A stretch of DNA of 64,000 nt, from NCBI GenBank assembly GCA_016748015.1, contig JAAOMT010000327.1:28966-92965 (forward strand), written 5' to 3'. Below, piece after piece: positions 25,112-36,869 of the stretch. Positions within the stretch are counted from its first letter, which is position 1, and each line of letters opens with the position of its first letter. Origin of the DNA: Geosiphon pyriformis (taxonomy: Eukaryota; Glomeromycota; Glomeromycetes; Archaeosporales; Geosiphonaceae). The translations under genes and the position numbers were made by a program. The notes under the pieces are model-generated. The model saw only the letters and a program-made list of their open reading frames with translations, did not search any database and was not told the DNA's origin.

Positions 25112-25464
25112 TGAAAATTTTATTATAATACTTTCAAACAATTCTGATAAGTCTTATATAATCAAATCTTAAAAAAAAATTACTTAAATCATCTTTTTAT
25201 TTTTTGTAAAAATTTTTTAATTAACTTTAGCAGCAACATAAAAAAAATTAGGTCTTATCACTTAAAAAATTCGAAAATTTGAATTTAGTAAAAGAAAAAA
25301 TATATAAATTAATCATGTAAAAAATACTAGTAATAAGATAAAACTTATCTATATTAATAATACATAATAAAATAAAATAAAACATTCAAGATTAAGCTTT
25401 GTTATTTAAAACTACTTCATAAATCTGTTATATAACAGATATTACAAATTTTTATATATTTGTC

Positions 25465-25476
25465 AAAGTTTGTAAA
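25465..25476 (+). repeat. Left target-site duplication of LINE copy 2
   Basis: AAAGTTTGTAAA here recurs at 32316-32327 directly after the poly(A) run. It lies in the dUTPase-RT linker of gypsy B, and the reading frame continues from one copy into the sequence after the other. Confidence 0.92.
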
Positions 25477-25624
25477 AAAAAACTCTTTCTTTCTTTCGTC
25501 CCAAATTCCTAAAAAAGAGTCATATTTTGAAAGTAGTTTTTTTGTTTTTCACTTGCTGTATCTTAAAATTTCTCTTACAAATAATCCTTTTATTGTGGAC
25601 TTAGAAGCTGTTTCTGGCAGTAGT

Positions 25625-27501
25625 ATGTCGAATAAAAAAGCTCTTGTTGGTGCTTTTTCTGGTTCTGTTGGTGGTCCCTCCTCTCAAAAAAAAAGGGTTT
25701 TCCTTCGCCATATGAATCAGTCTGGTGATAGAAACAAAGCTGTTTTGGCCAAACTTCATTCTAATAGGAGTCAATACTCGGATATGAAAAGTGATTCTGG
25801 TGACAGTGTTGCTGGTGGCATCTTGGCTGGTGGTGATGATGGGTCTCTTCTTGGCTTGGCTGCAACAATTTCTAAGGCAAAGAGAGTTAAGAATAATTGG
25901 ACTGCGGCTCCCCTCTTGGTTCATTAGATTACAACATAAATGATGATGATAGTAGGCCTCTCTCCCTTCCTCTTGGTATTCCTTTAGAAAAAATGTGGTT
26001 AGATCCCAAAATTGTTAAATCTCAAGTGGAAGTTGCTGTTAGGAAGTTTTTTGTATTAAATATTAATCTCTCAGCTGTGGAAGGCAAATCGGCGACTGCG
26101 AAAACTCAATTGATCAGGAAATTGTTTTCAAAAATCAATGGTTTTGGGGAGACCACTACCCCCTCAAAATTTGAAGGAATTATCAGATCGACGTTTACTT
26201 TATCAGAGAGCTTGGAAAAGGCCGCATCATTGGCCAAGGAAAATAATATCATAGTAAACAGTGATCTTAAGAGACAAGGAATTCGCTCAGATTGGGCTGT
26301 AATAATCAAAGAAATTCCCATGGATATGCCAAAAGAAATGATCATCACCGCAGTATCCGAGTATGGTCAGATTGTGTCTATCAAAGTTTAGTTAATTGGG
26401 CTGTGGCAAAAGGCTGTGGTGGAGTTTGTCGAATCTAGCCAGGCTGATCTGTTGGCATCAAAATGGTCTTTCTTAGTTGGGAAAGATTCTGTGCATGTGG
26501 CCAAGGCTGTGCGAAATCATGAGACATGGACTTTTAGGAATCAATTCAGGGTGCTTTTGTTTACTTTGCCAGTGGAAACAACAGCTCATGATCTTGGGAA
26601 TCTATTGGAAGGGGCTGGTGGGAAAACTTGTGTCATCAATTGTTCATTGGAGACTGGCAACAGAACATGCTGTGCTGTGGTATGTTTTGAATCTGATGAA
26701 GCTATGAAATCAGCTTTTCACATGAAGCCAATCTTTGGTGAAGTAAAACTCTCATGGGCTAAGTTGGATTTAGTTCACTGTGAATGGTGTGGGAAGTTTG
26801 GTCATTCTGCCCTGAAATGTGATGTTGAGGTTGCATCAGTTTCTCAGTCACCCAAGTCACTTAAAAAGTCTGCTAACTTGGATACTCATCTCCAGTTGGC
26901 CAAATTATATGCTAAAAAGAAGGTTCCAATCTCTTGTCCTGTCGCTTTTGGAGACAAATCCTGGGCCCAAGTGGTCTCAGTTGCTTCGGTCTCTCGTAGT
27001 TCTCTTGATGGCCCTGGTTCTGGTTTTCTGCTCTTTGGTGCTTCGAGTTCTGGTGGTATCTCTTCTTCTCTCTCTGTGGTCAATGCCCCCTTGGGTATGC
27101 GTTTGGCATGTCTGGAATGCTCTATAGAGCTTTTATCTGATCAAATTTTGAACATTCTTTTTTGTTTTGATAATCTCAGTTTGGTGCCTTTAGCTCCTCC
27201 TTCTAATATGATTCCTCCAGTGTATACTCCTCAACCATCTGTCTCTGGTTCTCTTATGGTGGCTAACTCTAATGTGAATTCCAACATAGTGTTAGATGTT
27301 CCTTTGACTCAACTCATTTCTTTCCCTTCTAGCAATGATAATTTTCAATTGGGTCATAGCAGTTTCAAGGTGCTGACTTCTAAAATTGGTGTTTTAGAAT
27401 TGAAGTTGGTTGCTTTCGATGCCTCTATTGGTTTGATTTTGGCGAAGTTAGAACAGATGTGTACTGGTTCGGGTTCTCTGGTCCTCTCCTCATCTCAATG
27501 A
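25625..27501 (+). pseudogene. LINE copy 2 ORF1, zinc-knuckle RNA-binding protein
   Basis: I take the start as the ATG at 25625 (MSNKKALVGAFSGSVGG). A frame change near 25925 (the first frame ends at TAG 25925) and a stop at 26389 break it. The core reads INLSAVEGKSATAKTQLIRK, FEGIIRSTFT, IKEIPMDMPKEM and LWQKAVVEFVES, then a C-x2-C-x4-H-x4-C knuckle, CEWCGKFGHSALKC, at 26779-26820 with all four ligands present. A Ser-rich C-terminal third follows, ending with TGSGSLVLSSSQ just before ORF2. The role expected for LINE ORF1 is RNA binding and particle assembly. At about 620 residues it matches copy 1 in layout, and the last 1.1 kb (26392-27501) is fully open. Confidence 0.92.
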
Positions 27502-30500
27502 CCAGTTATATTTGGAAAATTGCCATGTGCAATGTTAGGGGTATGAACAATCCTGCAAAACAGGAGAATATTATTTGTTGACATAAAGAAATGAACAATA
27601 TGATTTCAATTGTTACTGAGACTAAGTTGAAAGATGGGGTTTGCTCTTGGATTATGAACAAGTTTGTTGGCATTCAGGTTTTTACTTCTGGTTTGAGTTC
27701 TGGTCACATGGGTTCTGGGGTTGCAATCATTATGAACAATTTCTTGGCTTGGCATGTGTATAAGGTTTTAGACATTCCTGGCCAGTTTCTTTTTGTTAAG
27801 CTTCTCTTCAAAAATAAACTGTCTGTGTCAATTTTGGGGCTATATGCTGGATCATCTTTGGCAGTATGTTTCTCTCAGGCAGATGATATCAATTCTTTGA
27901 TTGCGAGAGCAGTAAATGAGTCTTTTTTCATCATCTTGGGTGGTGATTTCAATGAAGATGGTTCTCACAAAAGTGCCAGCTTAAAAAAATGCTTTGATTT
28001 GGGTTTGGTCAACTCTTTGAGTGGAAGCTTGTTTGGAAAGAATGCTACGTGGAACAATTCTCATGGAGTGGCTAAAGTTATTGATTATGTGTTTGTGTTG
28101 TCAAGTCTTGTTAACGCAATTTTGGATCGTGATGTGTCTGGTGTCGAAGAGTATTTTGACACTGATCATAAAGCTGTTTCTGTCTCTGTGGGTCTTGGTG
28201 GTTTGCTGGATGTGCAGTTGAACTCATTGTGCAATCAAGTGAATAAAGATCATTGGAAGTACAATTTTGTGAATGCTGGTGATGCCAATTGGATTAAGTT
28301 TAAAGAGGATACTTCAGCGAATGCTGCCATGTTCTGATGAATTTTATGCTGCCAAGATATGTTTGGACCTGGACACAATGTGGAGTCACCTTCACCAAGT
28401 GGTGTGTTTGTTGGCTGAGAACGTTTTCAAAAAAAAATGGTTTAAGAGTTTTGACAGTATCTATAATAGAGTATCATCTAGATTTCACAAATTAAAACTT
28501 TTGGTGTCAAAGATTGTCAAAGCCTCTTGTCTGGTCTCTCATGAGGAATTTGTTTCTCTACTTGACACATGGAAGGGTATTGATACTGCTAATGTTTCTG
28601 TTGTGGAGTCTCTCTTTCTTTCGGGTTCTCATTTTGATGTCATTTGTTCAGCTTTGGCCAGGATAAGGAAATCTTACTGTTCATCTAAGTTGTCTGAATC
28701 AAACCGTGCTAAAGAATCTCAGATTAAATCAGCAATTGACAAGAAAATGGAGAGTTTTGAGTTGAACAAAGGTCATACTGTATGTAGTGTTTTGGAACAA
28801 CCCTTCCACAAGATAGTTTTAGATCATTTGGTGATAGGGGATGAACTGGTGTTGGATTCTGCTCCTGTGAAGTCTAAGGTGGATGAGATTATAGAAGGCT
28901 GGACTAGAAAGCAAAGAGTGGTGTTCGACATTAATGATGAGTGGTCTTACCAGTATTGTTCTTTAGGTTATGTTTTCGATGAAGCTTTTTCTGGTGTAAT
29001 GGGTGTGATCGACTTCGACGAATTGTTTGAGGTTGTTTTCAACTTGCCGGATGGCAAAGCTGCTGGCCTTTCGGGTATCTCGAATGAACTTTGAAAACAT
29101 TGCAATATTTCAGTCTTTAATATGCTCTTGGTGCTTTTAAACTCTTGTCTGTCTGAAGAATCTGTTTCTGGCTCTTGGAGAGAAGCTTGGGTTTTAATGA
29201 TTCCCAAACCGTATGAATAGAAGGGTGTTCTTACAAATACTCATTCTATTGCACTGATTGAGACAGCTCGCAAGATTCTCTTCAAAATACTCTCAGACAG
29301 GATTTCTTCAGCATGCAGTACTCATAATGTCTTTCGTGGTGACAATTTTTCAGTTTTAAAAGGTATGACGACACAGTCCCCCATTTTTGCAGTTGGTTTG
29401 GTTGTTGAAAATGCCCTAGAAAAGAACCAAGAGCTTTGGCTGGTCTTGCAGGATATAAAGAAGATGTATGATTCTGTTGGCTGGGAGCATTTGGAGAAGT
29501 GTTTGGTCAGAATCAAAATGTGCGACAAGTTTATTCAGTTTTTTGGTGGCATTCACAGAGGTCGCACTAATCGAGTCATGACAGATTTTGGTTTGACAGA
29601 TGGTTATCGTGTCCATGATGGTTTAGATCAAGAAGAGGTTTTTTCCTCCCTTCTGTGGCACATTTTTTATGATTCTCTTTTGTGCGAAGTCAAGCTTTAA
29701 GAGAGTGTCTGTGGGTATAGACTAGTTTTTCATTTTGTTTCCAAGAGTGGTCGTGTTAAATCGCAGGCTGGGATTTCTTCCTATTTTGCCACTGGCACCT
29801 TTGTTGATGATACAATTTGGGTTGGCAGTAGTTAGAGAGCTACTCAACACATTTTGGACGTTGCTAGTGAGTTTTTTCGAATTAATGACATCTCAATAAA
29901 CAATGACAAGACAGTAGCTATTCCTATCAATTGTAAAGTTGGAAATTCCGCTCTTTTCATTAGTAGTTCACCTATCTCTGTTGCCAAAAAGGGTGAATCC
30001 CATCAGTATTTCAGCATATTTTTGTCAACTGAGGGCCTTTCCAAACCCAGTTTAGCTAAGGTGCATTCGGACATTCATTTTTTTACAAATTTGGTTCTGA
30101 AAAAAGCTATCTTAGATAAGCAGTTCTTATATTTGGTTTCAGCAGTTCTCCAACCTATAATTAACTATAGGACACAATTTAGCTTTGTTCCTATAGGCAT
30201 TTGCAACAAGTAGAATGCTATAATTTGTAAGGACCTGAAGCTCAAATCTGGCCTTCTACTTGACTTTCCTAGTGATTCGATCCACCACCCCTCCTTTTAT
30301 GGTTTGAGATCTTTTCTGCAGATTCAGTCTGAAGGCAAGGTTGCTTCTCTTATTAATTTTGCCAACTTTGATGGGATTGTGGGACATTTGTTCTCTCATA
30401 GGTCTTATGATCTGCAGGTTTTATGTTGGCGCCCTATTCATCTGTTGAGTTCTCCTATTTGTATTTGTGTTAGCGCCTCTAATAATTTTTTGGTAGGTGT

Positions 30501-32184
30501 GGTTCGCGTGCTTTATAATTGCAAATTGTCATTGGGTGGATCCTTTCCCAATTTCTTTTATGCCAATAGTGGGACACTCATGTCAACTGTTTTGGGTGAA
30601 TCAGTTTTCTCTAGGTGTCTGCCCTCACTTCGGTGGTATGGTGTGGCCTTTGTAGACCAACTTTGTGATCATTATGGTACTGTCTTTGATTGGTCCACAT
30701 TTAAGTGATGGAAGAAACTGGACCCTCGTGGCCCTATTCCTGAGTGGTTCAGACTTTCTGCTGTGTTTCTTGCTGGTGAGAATTCCTCTCTTGTCCGCAT
30801 TCCTCTTCTTGCTAATATTGGTCCCTTGAACATTCTGGGTTCCTTTGGTTTTGTGTCTGTCTGTGATTGTCTTTCACAAGTCAATACAAGAGTGCTATCA
30901 GTCTACACTGATGGGTCATTGAGAAATTTGGGTACGGTTGGCTGTGAAGCAGGTGCTGCAGTCTTTTTCAAGGACATTGGTGTGGGTTTGGATGTTGGTG
31001 TGTCTGGGTTGATGTTATCTACCATGGCTGAGTTATAGGCAATTGCATTGGCTCTCGAGTGTGTTCCTGTTTTTAGTGTTGTTTATTTATTTTCGGATAG
31101 TCAGTCTGCTTTGGATGCTTGTAAATCGGAATTGGGTCTGGTGGTTCTTGATTTCCATAATTGGTGTTGGGTTGAGCGTCAGCACATTGCCAATGTCATT
31201 TACAGTAAGGGTCTAAGAGTTAACTGGCACAAAGTCAAAGGTCATTCTGGGATTTTGGAAAATGAGCATGCTGATGTGATTGCCGGTACTGTTTCTGTTT
31301 CTAACTGGTTTCTTTCTCCTTGCCTGGATGAACACTTTTTGATGGCTGATAACAACGTTGTCTTTGGCAATTCAAGGCACTTTGTCTGTGACACTTTTTG
31401 TGTCATGTGTTATGTGTGTTGGGAGGTGGGGTCTGGTTCAAAATTTTTGCCTGTCAACTTGTGTGCTGATGTTGATTGGTCCCGTTCTTCTTTGGTGTGG
31501 CATCCTGATTTGCATATGACCACTGGTTTCACTAGTAAGGTTTCGGCTAATGCGCGCTCTTATTTTATAAAGGCTTTGCATCATCAGTTGCCTGTGGCTG
31601 TTCGAAAACGGCTTTATAATAGACTTTATCTCAGTGTATTGTGTCTATATTGTGGTAATGTAGAGGTGTCGGATCATGTTTTTTCTTGTAAGGTCAATGA
31701 TTCTGCTTGGCATTGGTTGTTTGATTCTCACATGAACTCTTGGAAAACACTTTCTGGTTCTTCTGTCTCTTCTTCAGTTTTGTTGTAGTTGTTGTCGTTT
31801 TGTGTTTCAGAGTCCTCAGTGTCTATGGCTCTCCATAAGAGTTTTGTTTTTGATAAATGGTTTGGTGAAGCTGTTTCGGTCTTCCATAATCCCAAGGTGA
31901 CATGTTTGGAGGTTGTTAATTTTGTGCGTTCTCTTGGTCTCGCTTTTAGAGATGAGATCTGGTTGGTTCAGGCCAAACACTATGCCTATATGGAAAAGTA
32001 CGGACTTATTCCTTTAGATAGTTCATCTCCTATTTCGGTTTCTGGTTTGACTTCATGGCTTTCTGTTGGTGTGGTTGATTTGCTTGGTATTGATAAAGCT
32101 TTTGGTGTGCATTTTGGTTTTCGCAAGTCTTGTATGTTTTTTTTCAGCATTGGTAATTCAGTTTCTGTCTATATAGCTGTGTAG
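27502..32184 (+). pseudogene. LINE copy 2 ORF2: endonuclease, reverse transcriptase, RNase H, zinc motif
   Basis: The AP-type endonuclease spans about 27502-28170 (TETKL at 27613, ILGGDFNEDG at 27934, DTDHKA at 28159). A one-base frameshift lies near 28333. RT spans about 28800-29900: GKAAGLSGISNEL, the palm QDIKKMYDSVGWEHL and the catalytic FVDDTIW at about 29800. RNase H has its catalytic residues: YTDGSL (30906), the Glu of EL-stop-AIALALE (31030), SDSQSALDA (31096) and KVKGHSG with a later HAD. A C-x2-C...H-x3-C motif (CLYCGNVEVSDHVFSC, 31648) follows, as in many LINE ORF2 C-termini. About nine stops interrupt it, nearly all explained by TGG-to-TGA/TAG, CGA-to-TGA or CAG/CAA-to-TAG/TAA change. 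The frame ends at TAG 32182. Confidence 0.94.
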
Positions 32185-32318
32185 TGTTGTCTTGACTGGC
32201 CCGAGTGGCTGGTTACATGTAGAAAATGCATGATTCACACTTAGTTTAGACTATTTCTTTGATGTATAGTGCTAGGTTGTGTGTGGACCTCACTCATTAA
32301 ATAAAAAAAAAAAAAAAA
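32185..32318 (+). other. LINE copy 2 3' UTR and poly(A) run
   Basis: A 118-base non-coding tail containing GTGGCTGGTTACATGTAG and CTTAGTTTAGACTATT, then 15 or more A from 32303. The same tail, on the minus strand, identifies the fragment at 11206. Confidence 0.9.
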
Positions 32319-32327
32319 GTTTGTAAA
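32316..32327 (+). repeat. Right target-site duplication of LINE copy 2
   Basis: AAAGTTTGTAAA repeats 25465-25476. The preceding poly(A) makes the first three A ambiguous, so the secure part is GTTTGTAAA plus the aligned frame. Confidence 0.9.
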
Positions 32328-35240
32328 CACTTTAAAATTCTTATCTATAATTTTATAAAAAATATTATTAAGATTTCTAAAAAATTTTTTATTGGTTTTA
32401 TTACTTTAAACATTTAAGATCTAAAAAATCACAATTTATTTCTTACTTTACACAACTATTTTTATTCTGTAATATTACTTATTAAGTATAAAATATGTTA
32501 AAAAAAGCTATTTATTTACTACAAAAAAAATTGATAAATTTAATTTGAAAAATTTAAATACTTTTTAGCAAATATAACTTAAAGTTTTCTTGAACCAATA
32601 TGCTAATATTTTTGTCAGTAAAAACAAATTCAGATACACTAATATTATAAAGTATAAGATTAATATTAAAAATACCAGACTTATTAAACTATAAATATAT
32701 TAAGTTATCTCAAATAAAAACAATTTAATTAAACAAAAAGTACAGTAAATATTAGACAATAACTTAATAAAAAAATTATTAAGCCTATAATTGTTATCTG
32801 TTGTTTTGGTTACAAAAAAAAATAGAAAATTTCATTTTTGTATTAATTATTAAAAACTTAATAGTATTATTTAAAGAAATAATTATTCAATTCCTTTAAT
32901 CTAAGAAATTTGGAAAACAAAAAATAATTTTTTTCATTAAATTTAGCCAGCAAATATTAGCAAATCAAAATAAACTTAATTAACAAAAAAACTACTTTTA
33001 CTATTCAAAATAAATATTTTCGAGTTTAATATAATGCTTTTTGGACTTTACAATACTTTTGCTATCTTTTAATGCTTAATAAATATTGTATACAAAAATA
33101 TTTTCTGAAAATTAATTGTTGTTTACTTAGATAACACCAATGTGTTTTCAAAAACATTTAACAATTATTTACTCTATTTTTAACAAGTTTTTAATCATCT
33201 TTAAAACATTAAACTAAAACTTAATCTTGATAAATACTTTTTTAAAAAAACCAAGCTTAAATTTTTGAGACATCAAAAAAGATAAAATAAAACCAAACTT
33301 AGACAAAATCCAAAAAATTAAAAATTTTTCTGTTTCAATTAACTTTTATAAACTACAAAATTTTTTAGAACTTGTTGAATATTACTATTATTTTATAAAA
33401 ATTTTTTTAATATTGTCAAATTTTTTTATTACTTGTTCTTAAAACATGTACTGTATATATAAAAAACTAAACAATAAAAAGCCTTTAATTATTTTAAGTG
33501 CTAACTTATTGAAGCTTTAATTTTAATATATCTGAATTTCAATAAACAGTTTATTATAGTTATAAATATATTAAAAAATGCTTTCAAAGTAGTTTTATCT
33601 TAAATTAAACCAAATTATAAAAAAAATTTAATTGTTTATGTTAACAAAAACACTAATACAGCCAAAAAATATACAATATCACAAACTTAGAATGTTTTAC
33701 TATTTATTAGGCTATATAGAACTAAAAACATTATTTTTACTAATTATTTAACTTATATACTAATCATAAAAAACTTGTTTGATTATTTAGCAAACCACAA
33801 TTCAAAAAAAAATATATAAAATAGAATATTTATTTGTAATAATTTTTATACAAAGTACATTATAAAAAAGAAGCTAAAAATACCAATACTAACAGCTTGT
33901 TAAAAATAACTCAAATCTAATTTTGTATTAATAAATACAACTATTTTAATAATTATACCAATATCTGTTAATATTTTAGTTTAAAAAGAAACTATCTTAA
34001 TAAGAACAAAATTTTATATAAAAACAAGCTTGAAATTACTTTATTTACAAAAACCAATTATATTAATAAAAATGCCAAAACCACATTATACTTCAACAAG
34101 TTATGAAAAATACCAAAAAATTGTTTTATTTAACATGTATTTTGATCTAATAATAGAATACTTTAACAAAAATGCTATCTTAAAAAAAATAATTAATTTA
34201 ATTTATTGGCCAACAATATATAAAAATATTTTTAAATATGTTCTTAATTGTAACTTTTATTAAAAAAAAGAAGAAACCAAAGTAATAAAACCATCTTAAT
34301 TTATTTTAATTGGAAATTTATTTAATAAAATTAGGATTAATTTAGTTAAATATCTTTTAGTTATTACAAAAAAAAATTAATATATTGCAGTAATAGTAAA
34401 CTATTTTACAAAATAATTAAAAGCCTAAACCAATTTAGTTGCAAATGCCAAAACAATAGCTAAATTCGTATACCAAAATCTAATCTGCAAACATAAATGC
34501 CCAAAAATATTATTATTCGATTAAAAAACTTACTTTATTAACAATATTTTAATAGAATTAAGTCAATAATTTAAAATAAAATAACTCTTGTTATCTCTAT
34601 ATTATTCTTAAATAAATGGATTAATAGAACAATTTAACTGAATATTGTGTAAAGCACTAGTAAAAATAAGTTATAAACATATACAAGAATTAGACTTATT
34701 TATATTCTTAATATTATTTACATACTAAAATATTGAAGCAAAATATTATCCAATTTTTATTATTTAAACTAATATATAAAAAAATTACACTGTTTGTTAA
34801 ATTAGATATTTTTTTTCTTGACAGAAACAATTACTAAAAAAAACTTTGAAGTTATTTTATATCAAAAAACATGAAATATTAGAAAACAATTATAAAACAG
34901 CAGTTGACAATATTAATAATTTTTAGAAATAACAAAAAAAGAGACATGATAATTGTCTATTGAATTAACCAATTAAATTTAAGATTGGAGACCAAGTATT
35001 ATTATATTGTATTAAAGTTAAAAAACAGTACAGTAAAAAATTTGACCCAAAGTAAAATAAACTATTTTATATATATGAAGTTCTGAACAATAGAGCTTAC
35101 AAATTATAATTAGAAAACAGAATTTTAAAGAAATTCATACATGAAAATTATCTAAAACTTTATCATATAATACAAAAATTAATAATATTTATATCTTAAT
35201 TAAAAACACAAATTTTATTAATTAGACTTAATTTTAAGAA
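32328..35240 (+). pseudogene. pol: Gypsy copy B pol, continued after the LINE: RT, RNase H, integrase
   Basis: The frame broken by the LINE resumes as HFKILIYNF at 32328. It runs through the post-dUTPase linker (FIGFITLNI, about 32390) into RT at about 32500. From 32436 on the sequence is collinear base for base with copy A from position 28. RT includes VYLDNTNVFS (about 33120). RNase H is at about 33480-33920 and integrase at about 34030-35170, with the best-preserved piece at 34030-34260 (LIYWPTIYKNIFKYVLNC). It is saturated with stops and Asn/Lys/Ile codons. Where A and B differ, A usually has C or G and B has T or A, so B is a heavily AT-converted sister of A. Confidence 0.9.
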
Positions 35241-35354
35241 ATTTAAAACCAATTATTATGAACAAACACAATATATGTACAAAAATTTGAATCATGTAAA
35301 TTAAATAAATAAATACAAAAAAAACGAGAAAAAAAACTTAAATCACTTTTAACA

Positions 35355-36003
35355 TAGATCTATTAAACAAAATTCTAAAACTTTTACAACAATTATTTGA
35401 AGCAATTCAATAATTTATAACATTAATAAAAATCACAATTAATAAAAAAATAATAATACAAAAATACAAGCAAAGAAAAGATGAATAAGAGTTCAACTAA
35501 AATTAGACATTTCTATTTCTATAAATAATCAAAAAAAATATGTGGTCTTAAACAATGAAAAAAATTAGAAAAGCTTTATATAATTTAGTCTTAAAACCAA
35601 ATACTAGAAAATAAATTTCTTAAATTTCTTAAATGTAGAAAAAAAAATTTCTATTAACATATTGGTTTTTTAAAATTAGCAAAAAATTAGACTTACAAAC
35701 ACTATATTTAAATATCAACAAACAAATATTTAACAGAAAAGCTTTTAAACAAATAAAAAAATTCATTAAAAAAAACAACTTAATACTATTCTATAAGACA
35801 ATATATTGACTATATTTAGTATTCAAATGTTGTTCTATTATACTATTAAACAAATTATTAAAGACTATTACAGTTAATAACATAAAATAAATAACAAATT
35901 TTCAATTTAAAAAACTACAAAAAACAATAATTAATATAATAATTAAATATTATACTAAAAATACATATAATTTTACAAAAATTTAATTCTAAAAAAAAGA
36001 AAT
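35355..36003 (+). pseudogene. Third ORF of gypsy copy B (unknown function)
   Basis: NIDLLNKILKLLQQLFEAIQ (about 35357) aligns with MDLSDQILKLSKQLFETIQ of copy A. Further on, LLTYWFFKISKKLDL and QIFNRKAFKQIKKFIKKNNL (about 35650-35790) are in one frame across the place where copy A carries its frameshift, which helps to reconstruct the true reading frame. The end, NTYNFTKI, lies just before the LTR. I do not recognise the protein. Confidence 0.55.
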
Positions 36004-36852
36004 AATATTACTCAAATAGTAAAACCAATTCAAAACTATTAAAAGAATATAATTAATATATGATAATATCAAAAAAATATAATAATACAAAATAACACAA
36101 AATAATATAAAATAATACAAAATAATATAAAATAACTTAAAATAATACACAATAATATAAAATAGTACAGAATAATTAGTAATAACATAAAATAACTAAT
36201 TATAAGATAAAAAACAAAGCAATAGCTAATAATAACAAATAATTAAAAGCAATTTTGTAGAACTAGAGAATATGTTTAAAAAAAATAATTTTAACAAATA
36301 GAAAAAAAACAAAAATTACTTTTTTTTTAATATTTTAATCTTTATTTAATCAATTTTTATTTTATATATATTCATAAACCAATTAAATAAAAATCTTAAC
36401 AACTTGAATTAATTATTTTTAATTATAACAATTAACAGAATATTAATTTTTTTTTAATTTTTTTTTAATTTTTTTTTAATTTTTTTTTTTATTCTCTCTA
36501 TTTTTTTTAATAGAGTAGCAACATTAAAAGTTGACTGTTTAAAAATAAACTTTATAATAGTCTGGTAAAAAAAAAGTTTTTTTTAGGTTTGAATATTAAT
36601 TTTATTTTGCTAACTTACCAGAAAAACAAAAAAACAATGCTAAATTCTAGTAATTGTACTAATTTGTTTAAAAAAAGATATAACTTGAATAATACAATTA
36701 AAAAAACCATATTTCTGTGCTTTATAACAAAAAAACTTAATAGATAAAATATTAAACCAAACTTAAGGCAATTTTATTCAATCTATATATTGTTTTTAAT
36801 ATTAAATTATTGAATATTAAATATTATAAAAATATATTAACAAGTTTATTTA
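36004..36852 (+). repeat. 3' LTR of gypsy copy B
   Basis: It aligns with 3736-4821: the start after an A-rich tract (TATTACTCAAATAG versus TGTTACCTGAGTAG), AT-converted U3 repeats at 36060-36200, interrupted T tracts at 36446-36495, the AGTCTGGTAAAA...TTACCAG segment at 36555-36620 and the end AAGTTTATTTA versus AAGTTTACTCA. The end abuts gag of element C without a leader, so B probably inserted into C or was joined to it by recombination. Confidence 0.75.
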
Positions 36853-36869
36853 TAATAATATTTTTTTTT

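Larger units (their letters stand above)
23560..25476 (+). pseudogene. dUTPase-like domain of gypsy copy B, split by a 1.33-kb insertion
   Basis: Before the insertion the frame reads VKFDLKYF (about 23584; motif 1, AGxDL-like), IDLKLALEI (23648) and NVKKKIIDFKYIG (23731-23771; motif 3, GVIDxxYxG). After the insertion it resumes at 25105 as ITENFIIILSNNSDKSYII and runs through a motif-5-like KNSKI to a linker ending NFYIFVKVCK at 25476. The segment is collinear with 39450-40330 in element C. Trimeric dUTPases hydrolyse dUTP to dUMP and so limit uracil in cDNA. I infer the fold from motif order and from the position between protease and RT; the key residues are decayed, so no activity is possible. 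Confidence 0.65.
25477..32315 (+). mobile_element. LINE copy 2, essentially full-length non-LTR retrotransposon
   Basis: A 6.84-kb insertion with ORF1 (zinc knuckle), ORF2 (endonuclease, RT, RNase H, C-terminal zinc motif), a short 3' UTR and a poly(A) run at 32303-32318, inside a 12-bp target duplication. GC is far higher than in the gypsy B sequence on both sides, so it inserted after B had largely decayed. The 5' end is at or near the full-length start: about 150 bases of leader precede the first plausible ATG. Several stops and one clear frameshift make the copy inactive. Confidence 0.95.

Noticed and set aside
30672-30884. 70-codon minus-strand frame rich in charged residues
   Set aside because: It is antisense to LINE ORF2, whose reading is supported by domain motifs.
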